Shown: positions 1 through 8,163, counted from the stretch's first letter. The stretch is DNA of 64,000 nt from Bacteroidales bacterium UBA6377 (GCA_002438805.1 DJQV01000015.1:62001-126000); one strand, 5' to 3'. A program made the numbers and translations. Notes: generated by a model from the sequence alone, not told the origin.

Positions 1-392
1 ATGCATGAAGCCCTCTTGTCAAGCGCATAGTCCACGAAATCGCAGAGGCTGAAATCGAGGACATTGTCTCCGGCCACCACCAGCAGGTCCTCATCCAAAT
101 GAAGACTGTCAACCGCGAAGCGGATGTCGCAGACTGCCCCGAGGCGGGTTTCGTTGGTCGAAGTGCCGTCGTCAACCACCTGCACTCCAGCAGGCGCCCA
201 ACGGCGGAAGTCATCGGCGAACTTGTGGTTGGAAATCACGACAAAGCCGTCCACCGCACCGCATCGGCGCAGGTCATCGATCAGCCAGTCAAGTATTGTC
301 TTCTCCCCCACTTTGAGGAGGGGCTTCGGGAAGTTCTCCGTCAGCGGATAAAGGCGGGTAGCATAGCCCGCTGCAAGTATAAGGCATTTCAT
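1..392 (-). CDS. NDP-sugar nucleotidyltransferase (pyrophosphorylase), N-terminal part only
   Basis: About 130 N-terminal residues are visible; the gene runs off the left edge. The protein begins MKCLILAAGYATRLYPLTEN, the nucleotide-binding loop of the GlmU/RfbA-type nucleotidyltransferase fold (GxxTRL plus the following FPKPLL, whose Lys contacts the phosphate), and later has VVAGDN, the usual metal-binding Asp region. Such enzymes join a sugar-1-phosphate to an NTP to make an NDP-sugar. The start codon ATG at 392-390 overlaps the stop codon of the upstream GHMP kinase in an ATGA, so the two are surely cotranscribed and translationally coupled. By inference it activates the sugar-1-phosphate made by that kinase. 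The exact sugar and nucleotide cannot be told from the fragment. Confidence 0.85.
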   Translation of the reverse strand, partial: MKCLILAAGYATRLYPLTENFPKPLLKVGEKTILDWLIDDLRRCGAVDGFVVISNHKFADDFRRWAPAGVQVVDDGTSTNETRLGAVCDIRFAVDSLHLDEDLLVVAGDNVLDFSLCDFVDYALDKRASC

Positions 393-1561
393 AATTTCAC
401 TCCGTCAGCTGTCTGGCAGCCGCAATAAAGATACTTTCCTCTGAGCTGCGGGAACACCGCAAGGTACTCCTTCTCGACATTGGCGGCTATGCTCTCCTCG
501 TAGGACGGGTCTATCAGCGCCATGCAGCAGCCCTTGAAGCCCGCCCCGCTGAAACGTCCTCCATACACCCCTTCCTGCCGCACTATCACCTCATAGAGGG
601 TCTTGAGCTCGGGGGATCCGGTCTCCCAGTTGTTGATGGAAGAAGCGCCGCTGGCCGTGGAGATGCGCCCGTATTCTTCGATGTCGCCCCTCCTCCATGC
701 CTCGGCAGCACGCTCCACACGGTCATACTCTGTATACCAATGCTCCGCACGTTTGCGCCAATTGTACGGAAGGCGATCCTTGTACGTCTCGTAAATTTCG
801 AGCGGAACTTCCCTGAGGTAAGTCTCGCTGAACTTACCGTATTCCATGCCAGAATAGGCTTTCAAGGCATAGGCCGCACTGCGCACCTCATCGACTCTCA
901 TGTTGTATTTGCTGCCGGCGAGATTCCGCTCAAGTCCCGAGAAGAAAATCGCGACTTTCCACGGCTTCATGCTGTCCGGAGCCGGAATCAACTCGTAGGT
1001 GTCGTCAAGAGTGTCGAGATACAGAAGATGTCCGGCCTTGGAGTACACCTCGCAGCTCTGGTCAAGCTTGCCGACAGAGACTCCGACATAATTCAATTCA
1101 GCGCGGAGAGCTATCTCGATGATCTCAAGCGGAGCGAGGTGTATGTCATTCACCTTGCAGAGCGCAGAGATGAATGCGATGGTGACCGCAGCGGAAGAGG
1201 AAAGGCCGCCGATAGGCAGGCTGCCCTCAATGACGCCGCTTATGCCGTTGCGCAGAGGATAAATAGCCCCGAGCTCTATGGTGGCACCTCTCAGATAGTC
1301 AGCCCAGTCACCGCGCCGAGTCTCGAAAACATCACGTACGTGCCACTGGGCACGTTTGTCGAACTGCAGGGAAGCAAGCTCAACCACTCCGTTGTACTTT
1401 GGAGAAAAAGCGATGTGTATGCCTTTATCTATGGCGAAGCCTGTAACCTTGCCGTACTGGTGGTCAGAATGTGCGCCGACAGGGCATACCCGGTAAGGGC
1501 AGAAAGACATCGCCTCGGGAGACTTGCGATAGATCTCCTCAAATTTCGTAATGCAGTTCAT
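389..1561 (-). CDS. Galacturonokinase-like GHMP sugar kinase (galactokinase superfamily)
   Basis: A 390-residue GHMP kinase: ATP-dependent phosphorylation of a sugar at C1, cytoplasmic. The substrate motif near residues 22-34 reads PYRVCPVGAHSDH where galactokinases have GRVNxxGEHTDY; the ATP loop GLSSSAA is near residue 120 and the third motif GGRFSGAGFKG near 340. The GAHxDHQ signature and the C-terminal stretch with KRAEH and VYGGRFSGAGFKGCC resemble, from memory, plant galacturonokinase more than bacterial GalK. So galacturonate is the favoured substrate by inference; galactose or another uronate is possible. I chose the ATG at 1561 because an upstream start at 1612 would place 17 unconserved residues and would lie ahead of the likely transcription start. 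It overlaps the following nucleotidyltransferase by ATGA. Confidence 0.8.
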   Translation of the reverse strand: MNCITKFEEIYRKSPEAMSFCPYRVCPVGAHSDHQYGKVTGFAIDKGIHIAFSPKYNGVVELASLQFDKRAQWHVRDVFETRRGDWADYLRGATIELGAIYPLRNGISGVIEGSLPIGGLSSSAAVTIAFISALCKVNDIHLAPLEIIEIALRAELNYVGVSVGKLDQSCEVYSKAGHLLYLDTLDDTYELIPAPDSMKPWKVAIFFSGLERNLAGSKYNMRVDEVRSAAYALKAYSGMEYGKFSETYLREVPLEIYETYKDRLPYNWRKRAEHWYTEYDRVERAAEAWRRGDIEEYGRISTASGASSINNWETGSPELKTLYEVIVRQEGVYGGRFSGAGFKGCCMALIDPSYEESIAANVEKEYLAVFPQLRGKYLYCGCQTADGVKL

Positions 1562-1583
1562 AGTGTCTAAAAAGTCTGAACTG

Positions 1584-1613
1584 CAAATATATGAAAAGTA
1601 CAGCACAAACAAA
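1584..1613 (-). promoter_or_regulatory. Promoter of the galacturonokinase-like operon
   Basis: Read on the minus strand there is a perfect Bacteroidota -7 box TATATTTG (1591-1584) and a TTTG -33 element (1613-1610) with an 18-base spacer. Transcription would start near 1580, about 20 bases before the ATG at 1561. The -33 element overlaps the tail arm of the upstream terminator by a few bases. Confidence 0.6.
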
Positions 1614-1642
1614 AGGCCCGGAGGCGAACCCCCAGGCCTTTT
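1611..1642 (-). terminator. Intrinsic terminator of the ompA transcription unit
   Basis: On the minus strand a 14-bp stem (arms 1642-1629 and 1624-1611, two G-T pairs) closes on a TTCG tetraloop and is followed by TTTGTTTG. It sits 25 bases after the ompA stop codon and just before the promoter of the next minus-strand operon, so it separates the two units. The outer four A-T pairs make it partly bidirectional. Confidence 0.85.
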
Positions 1643-1666
1643 GATATTTGGATGAATCCTCCCGGA

Positions 1667-2830
1667 TTACTTCTTCTTGATGATGACGGTGCGGGAGAGC
1701 ACGTCGTTGTTGAAGAAGAGGGCGTCTACGCCACCGAATGCCTGCTTCTCAAGTCTGCTCGGATCAACACCGGCCTCGACGAGAGCCTTGTAAACAGCCT
1801 CGGCACGCCTCTCAGAAATCCTCTGGTTGGTCCTTGCGCTGCCGGTCTTCTTGTCAGCATAGCCGTTGACAACATATACGCTGTTGTCCTTGGTGCTGTT
1901 GATGGCCTCAGCATAGAGCTTGATGCGGGCCTTGTCCTTGCTGGTGAGGGTAGCTTTGCCGATCTGGAAGAAGATGGCGGTAGAGGCAGGAACCTCGTTG
2001 TTGACAAGCTTCTCGACCTGCTTTACGACCTCCTTCTCGACGATCTTCTCGACGATCTTAGGATTCTTCTCTACAGCCTCGTTGGCAAGAGCCTCGGCAG
2101 CCTCCTTGGAGATGTAGCCGGCAGCAGCGGCGGCGGTAGCAGCGTGTGCAACCTTGCCATGCTTTCCGCCGATGGTCCAAACACCGTTGAGGGCGATGCG
2201 GGTGGTACCGGCAGCCTTGCGGTAAGCGTCAGCGTCACCGAAGATTGAAGGGGTGATGCCGAAGCGGGCCTCAACTCCGAGGGCGAAAGACTTGGTGATG
2301 TCATAAGCGAGACCGAGACCTGCGGTAGCACCTACGCGTACCTTGAGATCATCATTCGGCTGTACGAGGAAAACTTTAGAAGACGGATCCGCCTGAGCGT
2401 CCGGAGCAACAAACTCGCTTCCTACGCTTGAGAAGTTCATGGTAGGACCGGCAAAGAGGTATACGTTGAACTTGGCAAGATCATCAGCGAAGACGTTGGT
2501 GATGTTGAACATTCCGTCAAGATTGAGCTCGCCGAAGAGCTTGTTCTTGTAAGCCTTGACAACACCGTTCTCGGTGGCGTTGCCGTCATTGGCGTCGAGT
2601 GAGAGGAAAGGACCTCCGATGACACCCCTCACACCCCATACCGGAGTGATGTACTTGCCGACCTGGAGGTTGGCATAGAACGCAGGAGTGTTGAATCCAG
2701 GGGTAAGAGGTGAGGCGATGCCGACACCTCCGCCCACGAAGACATCACTGCACTTTGAACTTGTCTGGGCATTTGCGGCAACGCAGGCCGCAGTCATTGC
2801 GATAGACAATGCGATAACTTTGAGTTTCAT
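1667..2830 (-). CDS. OmpA-family outer membrane protein
   Basis: 387 residues. A signal peptide ends after about residue 21 (ACVAANAQ). Residues ~25-215 are Gly/aromatic-rich and fit an outer-membrane beta-barrel. A charged linker with repeated VEKIVEKEVVKQVEK follows (~245-275). The C-terminal ~100 residues are an OmpA-like peptidoglycan-binding domain with NGYAD and NQRISERRAEAV, the region that holds the Asp and Arg contacting diaminopimelate. The protein would tie the outer membrane to the cell wall. It lies 40 bases after the lipoprotein gene at 2871-3827, on the same strand and with no promoter that I can see between, so the two may share a transcript; a strong terminator follows. Good codon bias suggests high expression. 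Confidence 0.9.
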   Translation of the reverse strand: MKLKVIALSIAMTAACVAANAQTSSKCSDVFVGGGVGIASPLTPGFNTPAFYANLQVGKYITPVWGVRGVIGGPFLSLDANDGNATENGVVKAYKNKLFGELNLDGMFNITNVFADDLAKFNVYLFAGPTMNFSSVGSEFVAPDAQADPSSKVFLVQPNDDLKVRVGATAGLGLAYDITKSFALGVEARFGITPSIFGDADAYRKAAGTTRIALNGVWTIGGKHGKVAHAATAAAAAGYISKEAAEALANEAVEKNPKIVEKIVEKEVVKQVEKLVNNEVPASTAIFFQIGKATLTSKDKARIKLYAEAINSTKDNSVYVVNGYADKKTGSARTNQRISERRAEAVYKALVEAGVDPSRLEKQAFGGVDALFFNNDVLSRTVIIKKK

Positions 2831-2870
2831 ATCTTTAATACGTTTTTTCGTTTAACAAAGCATCCAAGGA

Positions 2871-3827
2871 CTACTCAGGGATGACGATTCCGCCGCCGGC
2901 GTTGTCAGTTCCGTGACCATGGGCATGGCCGTGGCCGTATACATAGTGTCCGTGTGCGTTAGGGTCGCCCTTCTCCTCGTATTCAGCAGAAGAGGAAGTG
3001 TTCGACTTGACAGTGATTGTACCCACAACTACCTTCTTGCCGTCTTTCTCGGCAGATACGGTGTACTCACGTCCAGTCACCTTGGTGTTGATCTGGTAAG
3101 CGGTATAGTAGCAGTAGGCTGAAACCTGAAGATTGAGTTCATGCTTCTCACCAACCAGTTTACCGTCCTTATAGCCGTATGTGAAGAGTTTCGCATAATC
3201 TTTAACAACAGTCTCGAGCTCTTCGACATCCTCTTTGACATCCTCTTTGAGGCTCTCGTTCATGGTATAGGTAGCAAGAGCCCCATTGTAAGAATACCAT
3301 GTCACCACGCCGGTAAGGATGAACTCGGTATTGTTCCTCACCCATAGACCTCCGTCATGAGTGTGGGTCTCGGCATGGGAGTCGCTAGGAGTAAAGTACT
3401 CCTTTTCTGTCTCGTATACGCCTTCCTTGGTCCTTTCGCAAGTAATGGTGTATTTTGATTCAGGATACCCTACGACAAAAGTCACATCGTATGTGGCCTC
3501 ACCACCTGCACGGAGAGCAGCCACATTTACAGTCTGAGCCTCTGTCGTCTCCTCAGCGCTCATGTAATCAGACTGATACCTGACAGTGATAGACACAGTC
3601 TTCTGGGCAAGTGCCGGTGAACCTTCCAGGGTGATCACACTACCTGAGACTTCCTTTCCGTCGGCCAGGACCTTGTACGAAGCAGGAGCTTCTTTAGTCC
3701 TTACGTCCACAACCCTTACATTGATTGTAGCCTTTGCTTTCGCTGCGTCGAAAGCAGTTTTGAGCTCCTCTGGCTGGCAGGCAGCGAAGATGCCGGCCAA
3801 CGCGATAAGCGATAAAAGTTTTTTCAT
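2871..3827 (-). CDS. Lipoprotein of unknown function with His/Gly-rich C-terminus
   Basis: 318 residues. The first 17 form a lipoprotein signal peptide with lipobox IFAAC, so Cys17 is probably the lipidated residue. The mature part is beta-rich (repeated KVxVxxxxxT patterns, for example a segment around residues 40-75 and one at 255-280), suggesting two or three immunoglobulin-like or BACON-like domains, but no family is recognised with certainty. The last ~30 residues contain alternating His and Gly (HGHYVYGHGHAHGHGT) before the end GGGIVIPE, and another His pair (SHAETHTHDGG) lies near residues 150-160. Such runs can bind Zn, Ni or Cu; this is inference. It sits immediately upstream of ompA in the same direction and has its own promoter. 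Confidence 0.8.
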   Translation of the reverse strand: MKKLLSLIALAGIFAACQPEELKTAFDAAKAKATINVRVVDVRTKEAPASYKVLADGKEVSGSVITLEGSPALAQKTVSITVRYQSDYMSAEETTEAQTVNVAALRAGGEATYDVTFVVGYPESKYTITCERTKEGVYETEKEYFTPSDSHAETHTHDGGLWVRNNTEFILTGVVTWYSYNGALATYTMNESLKEDVKEDVEELETVVKDYAKLFTYGYKDGKLVGEKHELNLQVSAYCYYTAYQINTKVTGREYTVSAEKDGKKVVVGTITVKSNTSSSAEYEEKGDPNAHGHYVYGHGHAHGHGTDNAGGGIVIPE

Positions 3828-3840
3828 CTTAAAAGTGAAT

Positions 3841-3868
3841 ATTAAACATTAAACATTAAACATTAATT
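3841..3868. repeat. Short AT-rich tandem repeat (ATTAAAC x3)
   Basis: Three perfect copies of ATTAAAC (3841-3861) followed by a degenerate fourth (ATTAATT). It lies in the untranslated leader just ahead of the lipoprotein start codon. Seven-base slippage here could change the leader length but would not shift a reading frame. Confidence 0.85.
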
Positions 3869-3923
3869 TCTTTCCTTACCCGAGCGGCATCGGGCCAGTC
3901 AGACCCTATTGCCGTTCAAAAGG

Positions 3924-3954
3924 CAAATATACTCCAATTCTGATAAAAAACAAA
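3924..3954 (-). promoter_or_regulatory. Promoter of the lipoprotein (and perhaps ompA)
   Basis: Minus-strand -7 box TATATTTG at 3931-3924 and -33 TTTG at 3954-3951, spacer 19 bases: a full match to the Bacteroidota sigma-ABfr consensus. The predicted start near 3920 leaves a leader of about 90 bases that contains the ATTAAAC repeats. Confidence 0.7.
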
Positions 3955-3966
3955 AATTAAAAATTT

Positions 3967-5181
3967 TTATCGCACAAAATTGAGTTGACTTTCAATAAAA
4001 TATGGACTAAATTGATTCTTGCTCATAATGTTGTCAGAGGCCTCGGTGCGGAACTCCTTATAGTAATATTGTTCGTTGTTGGCATTGTAAGACATGCCCA
4101 TCTGCCCGGAAGTCCTCACCCTCGGAATATACCCCCGGCGCTTCTGGTTGTACGGCGGGAGGGCTATCTGGAAGCGGAACCCCACATTGAGCTGGGCATC
4201 CGGAGCCTTCTCGGCATAAAGCCCGGCGGAGCAGTGGCGGAAGTGGCGGATCATCTCGTATTTCAGCCCCACATCCCCGAGCAGGAACTTCTGAAGGCGG
4301 AGCGTGAACTGCGTCCCGAGAGGCGGGCAATAATAGTTGGCGGCCACATTCCAGCGGAAATAAGGCTCTTTGCTATAGTGGAAACGGAATCCGTCCCAGT
4401 AGCTGTTGGCCAGCAGCCCGAGCTGCGTATCAAGCGAGAAGCGCTCATCCGGAAAATAGTACAGCATCTCCAGAGCGAACCCGTAACGGTTGGCAGAGAA
4501 CGCGCCGGCAGTCAGTTTCCCGCTGATGTTGAGGTGCCACGGGTCGCGGAAACTCTGGGAAAGAGTGACGAATCCGGGATGCACCTTGGAGGAAAGAGAG
4601 CCGTAGCCGTCATTATATATAGGCAGGGCCAGCTGATAACTGAACTTCATCCCAGGCCAGAGCGAAACTTCAAGTGCCGGGGCAAGTTGCCATAGAGACT
4701 GATAGACCTGGTTGATTATAAGGTTCTTGAGGGAAATCTGCGGGTATATGACTATATCCACCTTACCCAGAGAACTGGCTTGCATCTCCTCGTCCCGGAC
4801 CATGTCCCAGCCTTCATCCAGACGTCTGGTGGCATGCCACACCCCGGTCCGTGGGGAATAGGAGAGCGTGATCTCCGGCACATGACGGTGAGTACCGATG
4901 ATCTCCACTTTCCTGTCTATAGGCAGCCCGGCCCCCTCCACTATGCGGCAAGCCCGTGCAAAGCCTTCTGAGGGAAGCTTATATGAATCATTTTCAATCG
5001 TGAATACAAGCACATCATCGTTGAAAGCGTAGCGGACATTCGCATAACCGGCCTCCACGAGCCTTGCCGCCACGGCCCCGCAGGCTTCTTCCGCATCCTG
5101 CCCCCGGCACTCCTGCGCTCCGCAAAGAAACGCCAAAATGACGGCGGCCAGAACGTACAATATATTGGTCTTGCTTATCAT
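3967..5181 (-). CDS. YjbH-like outer membrane protein, C-terminal-half type
   Basis: 404 residues with an N-terminal signal peptide (residues 1-27, ending near ECRGQ). The bulk is rich in alternating aromatic and polar residues (for example GFALEMLYYF, FRWNVAANYY, LKYEMIRHFRH) typical of beta-barrel strands. The pattern of a 'GxxGLKYExxRxF' segment near residue 300 resembles the C-terminal half of YjbH/GfcD, the outer-membrane protein of exopolysaccharide and group 4 capsule clusters. It is the last gene of an operon whose first envelope gene (6770-7558) resembles the N-terminal half of the same family. Eight bases separate it from the upstream gene. Identification is by pattern recognition, not search. 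Confidence 0.65.
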   Translation of the reverse strand: MISKTNILYVLAAVILAFLCGAQECRGQDAEEACGAVAARLVEAGYANVRYAFNDDVLVFTIENDSYKLPSEGFARACRIVEGAGLPIDRKVEIIGTHRHVPEITLSYSPRTGVWHATRRLDEGWDMVRDEEMQASSLGKVDIVIYPQISLKNLIINQVYQSLWQLAPALEVSLWPGMKFSYQLALPIYNDGYGSLSSKVHPGFVTLSQSFRDPWHLNISGKLTAGAFSANRYGFALEMLYYFPDERFSLDTQLGLLANSYWDGFRFHYSKEPYFRWNVAANYYCPPLGTQFTLRLQKFLLGDVGLKYEMIRHFRHCSAGLYAEKAPDAQLNVGFRFQIALPPYNQKRRGYIPRVRTSGQMGMSYNANNEQYYYKEFRTEASDNIMSKNQFSPYFIESQLNFVR

Positions 5182-5189
5182 GTCTTATG

Positions 5190-5879
5190 TTAGCGGATAT
5201 TTTCCAGCACTTCGGAAGTGTCGATACGTCCGGACTTGTCGTAAGTGTCATGGCGGACCATCCCGACCCCGGCAGCATACCAAGTAAGAGCCGTGGTCTC
5301 GCGGTTGCGCCCCGGCCCTTTCTCCACCTTATGTTCCGAGACCACCGGACAGTCGAAAACACCGGCGGGAGTCTCGATACGCTCCACACGCAGCACCTTG
5401 CGCTCCGTGACCTTGACCCTCCAGGTAAGTCCCATCGCCGAGACGCTGAACTCCAGATCAGGCAGGACCGTCCCAGCAGAAAGCGATGAGGGCAGCACAG
5501 AGCGGGCCGGCACAGAAGACACGCTCCGGTCAGGCAGGCGGTTGCGGAGCACGGAGGCCATGGCCTCGGACGGGTCGGCACAGACCTCTCCCCCGGAAAG
5601 CACCTGCGCACCATACAGGACAGGGCCCCCGTTGAGGGTCCGCCCCTTGCTGTCCGTGAACAGAGACGAGCATTCAACGGCAACGCCCCCGTCAGGCCCT
5701 GCAGCGGACTTGAGTATCGTGAGTTCGTGGCGCCACTTCAGCTTGCCGGAATCCGCATGGCGTCTCACATACGAGAGAACCGTCCCCTCGCGCGTACAAA
5801 AATACGCCCCGCCCCCAGACTCCAGCGGCGCGGAAAGAGAGACAGCCACAACGGCAGACAAGATGAGCATCCTCAACAT
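5190..5879 (-). CDS. Secreted TapB/DUF3108-like protein
   Basis: 229 residues with a short signal peptide (about residues 1-17). The C-terminal half has ETPAGVFDCPVV and later TWYAAGVGMVRHDTYDKSG, the 'TPAGxFxC ... WYxxGVGxV' pattern found in TapB/DUF3108 proteins, which are periplasmic beta-barrel-like domains of unknown biochemical role. The start codon overlaps the stop of the preceding gene (TGATG), implying coupled translation. Its place between the two YjbH-like genes suggests a periplasmic or outer-membrane accessory role in the same process. The family call is moderate. Confidence 0.6.
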   Translation of the reverse strand: MLRMLILSAVVAVSLSAPLESGGGAYFCTREGTVLSYVRRHADSGKLKWRHELTILKSAAGPDGGVAVECSSLFTDSKGRTLNGGPVLYGAQVLSGGEVCADPSEAMASVLRNRLPDRSVSSVPARSVLPSSLSAGTVLPDLEFSVSAMGLTWRVKVTERKVLRVERIETPAGVFDCPVVSEHKVEKGPGRNRETTALTWYAAGVGMVRHDTYDKSGRIDTSEVLENIR

Positions 5880-6748
5880 CAGAATATCTTATAAATCAGG
5901 CGCAAAGAAAGCACAGGCCAGAAAGGCTGCCAGTCCAGAGAGGCATCCGGAAAGTCCTCCAGCAGGTCTTCTGCTGACGGGTCATATTCCACCTCGTTTG
6001 GAGAGTCCAGCTGCGGACGGGCAAAGCACACGCCGAGATCGGCCTGGAAAGCAAAGTGCCCTTTCGGCATGCTGCGTCCGAACCCTATGGCGGCATACGG
6101 ACGGAAACGGGACAGGACAAGGTTCATTTCCACCCGACCGGCCCCATCCTGTTCTTTGACCTCATAAGTGCGTCCAAGTGCACTCGCGCGGATAGAACTT
6201 ATATCGGTAGGGGTATACCCGGGAACATCCTTGTACCTCTCGTTTATCGCGTCAACCTCTGACTGTAGGCTCGTGTAACTGCCCCAGAAAGCCTTGTCGG
6301 TCGTCGCGACAGCTGTGATGAAGGTATCGTTCATCCCATAGAAGAAACCGGCAGTCAAGTGGAAAGACGACTTTTTGAAAGGATAGAACTCAAAGGCAGC
6401 CTTGAGGGTGCTAAGATTAAGCGAAGAGTTCAACCCGAGGTTGACATCATCAAAACGGGTGTTGATCCTGTCCGGAAGCCCGGCTGCCTGAAGATTGGCA
6501 TTGACCTCGGAAATGCTTGCATTGACCTGGTCAAGGTCAATATCAAAACCGGTATTGAAATTAAGCGACGGCGCATTAAAACCGGCAGTCAAGACCAGAT
6601 GGTCAGTGACAAGCGGCATGGCGAGCTGGATTCCTACCCCGGTAGTGCCGGCTTCGACACCGAAAGAAAGGCTGTTGAACGCCTGTTGGGCGGAAGCCGG
6701 TAAAGACATGGCCGAAATGACCGCGATGGCAAACAGAATTTTTTTCAT
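5879..6748 (-). CDS. Predicted outer-membrane beta-barrel protein, function unknown
   Basis: 289 residues; signal peptide of about 20 residues ending SLPASAQ. The mature chain has amphipathic strands (LSFGVEAGTTGVGIQLAM, FHLTAGFFYGMND, RPYAAIGFGRSMP) and ends in a hydrophobic-aromatic strand (LSLRLIYKIF), as expected for a barrel inserted by the BAM machinery with a C-terminal aromatic residue. Between strands it has long charged loops (around residues 75-100 and 150-185). No specific family recognised. It lies 21 bases after the YjbH N-half-like gene and overlaps the TapB-like gene by one base. Confidence 0.65.
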   Translation of the reverse strand: MKKILFAIAVISAMSLPASAQQAFNSLSFGVEAGTTGVGIQLAMPLVTDHLVLTAGFNAPSLNFNTGFDIDLDQVNASISEVNANLQAAGLPDRINTRFDDVNLGLNSSLNLSTLKAAFEFYPFKKSSFHLTAGFFYGMNDTFITAVATTDKAFWGSYTSLQSEVDAINERYKDVPGYTPTDISSIRASALGRTYEVKEQDGAGRVEMNLVLSRFRPYAAIGFGRSMPKGHFAFQADLGVCFARPQLDSPNEVEYDPSAEDLLEDFPDASLDWQPFWPVLSLRLIYKIF

Positions 6749-6769
6749 ACTGCAAAGAAGATTAGATTG

Positions 6770-7558
6770 TTATTTAAGTCCCAGTTTATATCGGAGTCCG
6801 AAGTTGACCCACTTGCATGCCTGAAGTTCGAACATGGCTTCAAAACGGTTTTCCCAAATCGATGCAAGGAACCCCACATTGAAAGTTCTGGCATCATATT
6901 CCGCAATGAGACGGACTCCGTCAAGTATCGACCGGTCGCAGAGGAATGCCGGAGTAAATGTCACACCCGCCGCCGGGCCGTTGAGCGGATAGTCTCTACG
7001 TCTGTTGTACTGGTATGCAAGGTGAGCGCCGACTTCTCCCCAAGGAGTGGTGAAGTGCTTGGTGGCGGCTATGTAGTTGCGGTTGAAATATCCGTTCCCG
7101 TCACCCTCGACATCGGCGTCCACGTAGCCGTTGGTCGAAGACGCCGTGGTCGGGTCACTGACACCGAGCACGACGGAGGGCAGCCATTCCAGGCCGAACT
7201 CCCCTTCTTTCAAGACCTGAAACCGTCCCGTAAAATGCCGGTCCTGATTGAACATTATCCTTGCACGCCCGGTGGCTCCGGGAACCTTGGCGCCATCGAA
7301 TATCGTACAGACGTACCCGACTTCCAGCCGGCTCCAGAACGTAAGGCTGAAACCGTAGTTGAATGTCGAGTAGCTCCAGCCAGATGTAGGAAGCGAATGC
7401 CGGTTGAGGTAATTGTTTGTTATCATGAACGTGCCCTCGTCCTGCATCTCAGCCGAGGGCATCTGGAGAAGTCCGCTTGAAGCGTCTACAAACTGCGCCC
7501 CCGCCCGCATGGGCAGGAGCATCAGCAAAGTAAAAAACAATGTCCGGACTCTCCTCAT
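6770..7558 (-). CDS. YjbH-like outer membrane protein, N-terminal-half type
   Basis: 262 residues from the ATG at 7558, which begins a clear signal peptide (MRRVRTLFFTLLMLLPMRAGAQ); a longer frame upstream overlaps rubrerythrin and has no signal sequence. Mature motifs SGLLQMPSAEMQDEGTF and NYGFSLTFWSRLEVGYV match the start of YjbH/GfcD-type proteins ('GLIxxPTAxxxxDGT ... PFxxLExxxRYT'). At 262 residues it covers only about the first 40 percent of a usual YjbH (near 700 residues); the remainder seems to be supplied by the gene at 3967-5181. 16 bases separate it from rubrerythrin upstream, so the transcript may begin there. Confidence 0.65.
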   Translation of the reverse strand: MRRVRTLFFTLLMLLPMRAGAQFVDASSGLLQMPSAEMQDEGTFMITNNYLNRHSLPTSGWSYSTFNYGFSLTFWSRLEVGYVCTIFDGAKVPGATGRARIMFNQDRHFTGRFQVLKEGEFGLEWLPSVVLGVSDPTTASSTNGYVDADVEGDGNGYFNRNYIAATKHFTTPWGEVGAHLAYQYNRRRDYPLNGPAAGVTFTPAFLCDRSILDGVRLIAEYDARTFNVGFLASIWENRFEAMFELQACKWVNFGLRYKLGLK

Positions 7559-7574
7559 CAGGCGGCAGCCGGAA

Positions 7575-8117
7575 TCAATAATTTCTGGCAGCCAGACGGA
7601 AATAACTCTGAGGATGTGCGCAGACAGGACATACATCCGGAGCGGACGGGCCGACCACTATGTGTCCGCAGTTGCCGCATTCCCAGATGGCGTCCCCTTC
7701 CCTTGTGAACACAAGCTTCCCCTCAACATTGGCGAGAAGTTTCTTGTAGCGTTCCTCATGATGCTTCTCTATCTCGGCGACCATCTCGAAGAGGGCTGCA
7801 ATCTCATCAAAGCCTTCCTCACGGGCCGTCTTGGCAAAAGAAGGGTACATCTCCGTCCACTCGTAGTGCTCGCCCGCCGCAGCGTCAGCAAGATTAGCCT
7901 CAGTGTCCGGGACTGCACCGCCATGGAGAAGCTTGAACCAGATCTTGGCGTGCTCTTTCTCGTTGTCAGCCGTGGCTTCGAACAACTCCCCTATCTGGAC
8001 ATAGCCGTCTTTCTTTGCCTTGGAAGCATAATAAGTGTACTTGTTTCGAGCCTGGCTCTCACCGGCATACGCCGCAGCCAAATTGGCCTCGGTCTTCGTA
8101 CCTTTAAGAGATTTCAT
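7575..8117 (-). CDS. rbr: Rubrerythrin
   Basis: 180 residues. A ferritin-like di-iron four-helix domain (residues 1-~140) carries the ExxH-type ligands in [23 protein letters not shown] and [12 protein letters not shown]-terminal rubredoxin-like [Fe(SCys)4] domain has CGNCG and CPVCAHP. Rubrerythrins reduce hydrogen peroxide to water in anaerobes, using electrons from rubredoxin or NADH oxidoreductases; cytoplasmic. I chose the ATG at 8117 because [20 protein letters not shown] is the conserved N-terminus and the longer frame starts inside the divergent gene. It is followed after 16 bases by the YjbH-like operon. Confidence 0.95.
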   Translation of the reverse strand: MKSLKGTKTEANLAAAYAGESQARNKYTYYASKAKKDGYVQIGELFEATADNEKEHAKIWFKLLHGGAVPDTEANLADAAAGEHYEWTEMYPSFAKTAREEGFDEIAALFEMVAEIEKHHEERYKKLLANVEGKLVFTREGDAIWECGNCGHIVVGPSAPDVCPVCAHPQSYFRLAARNY

Positions 8118-8142
8118 GATACATGCGTTTTTATAGTCACTG

Positions 8143-8150
8143 CGAAGGTA
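8143..8150 (-). promoter_or_regulatory. Candidate -7 box of the rubrerythrin operon
   Basis: Minus strand TACCTTCG (8150-8143), one or two mismatches from TAnnTTTG, with a TTTG (8176-8173) 22 bases upstream, a slightly long spacer. It would give a leader of about 20 bases before the ATG at 8117. Confidence 0.4.
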
Positions 8151-8163
8151 ACACTTATTTTTA

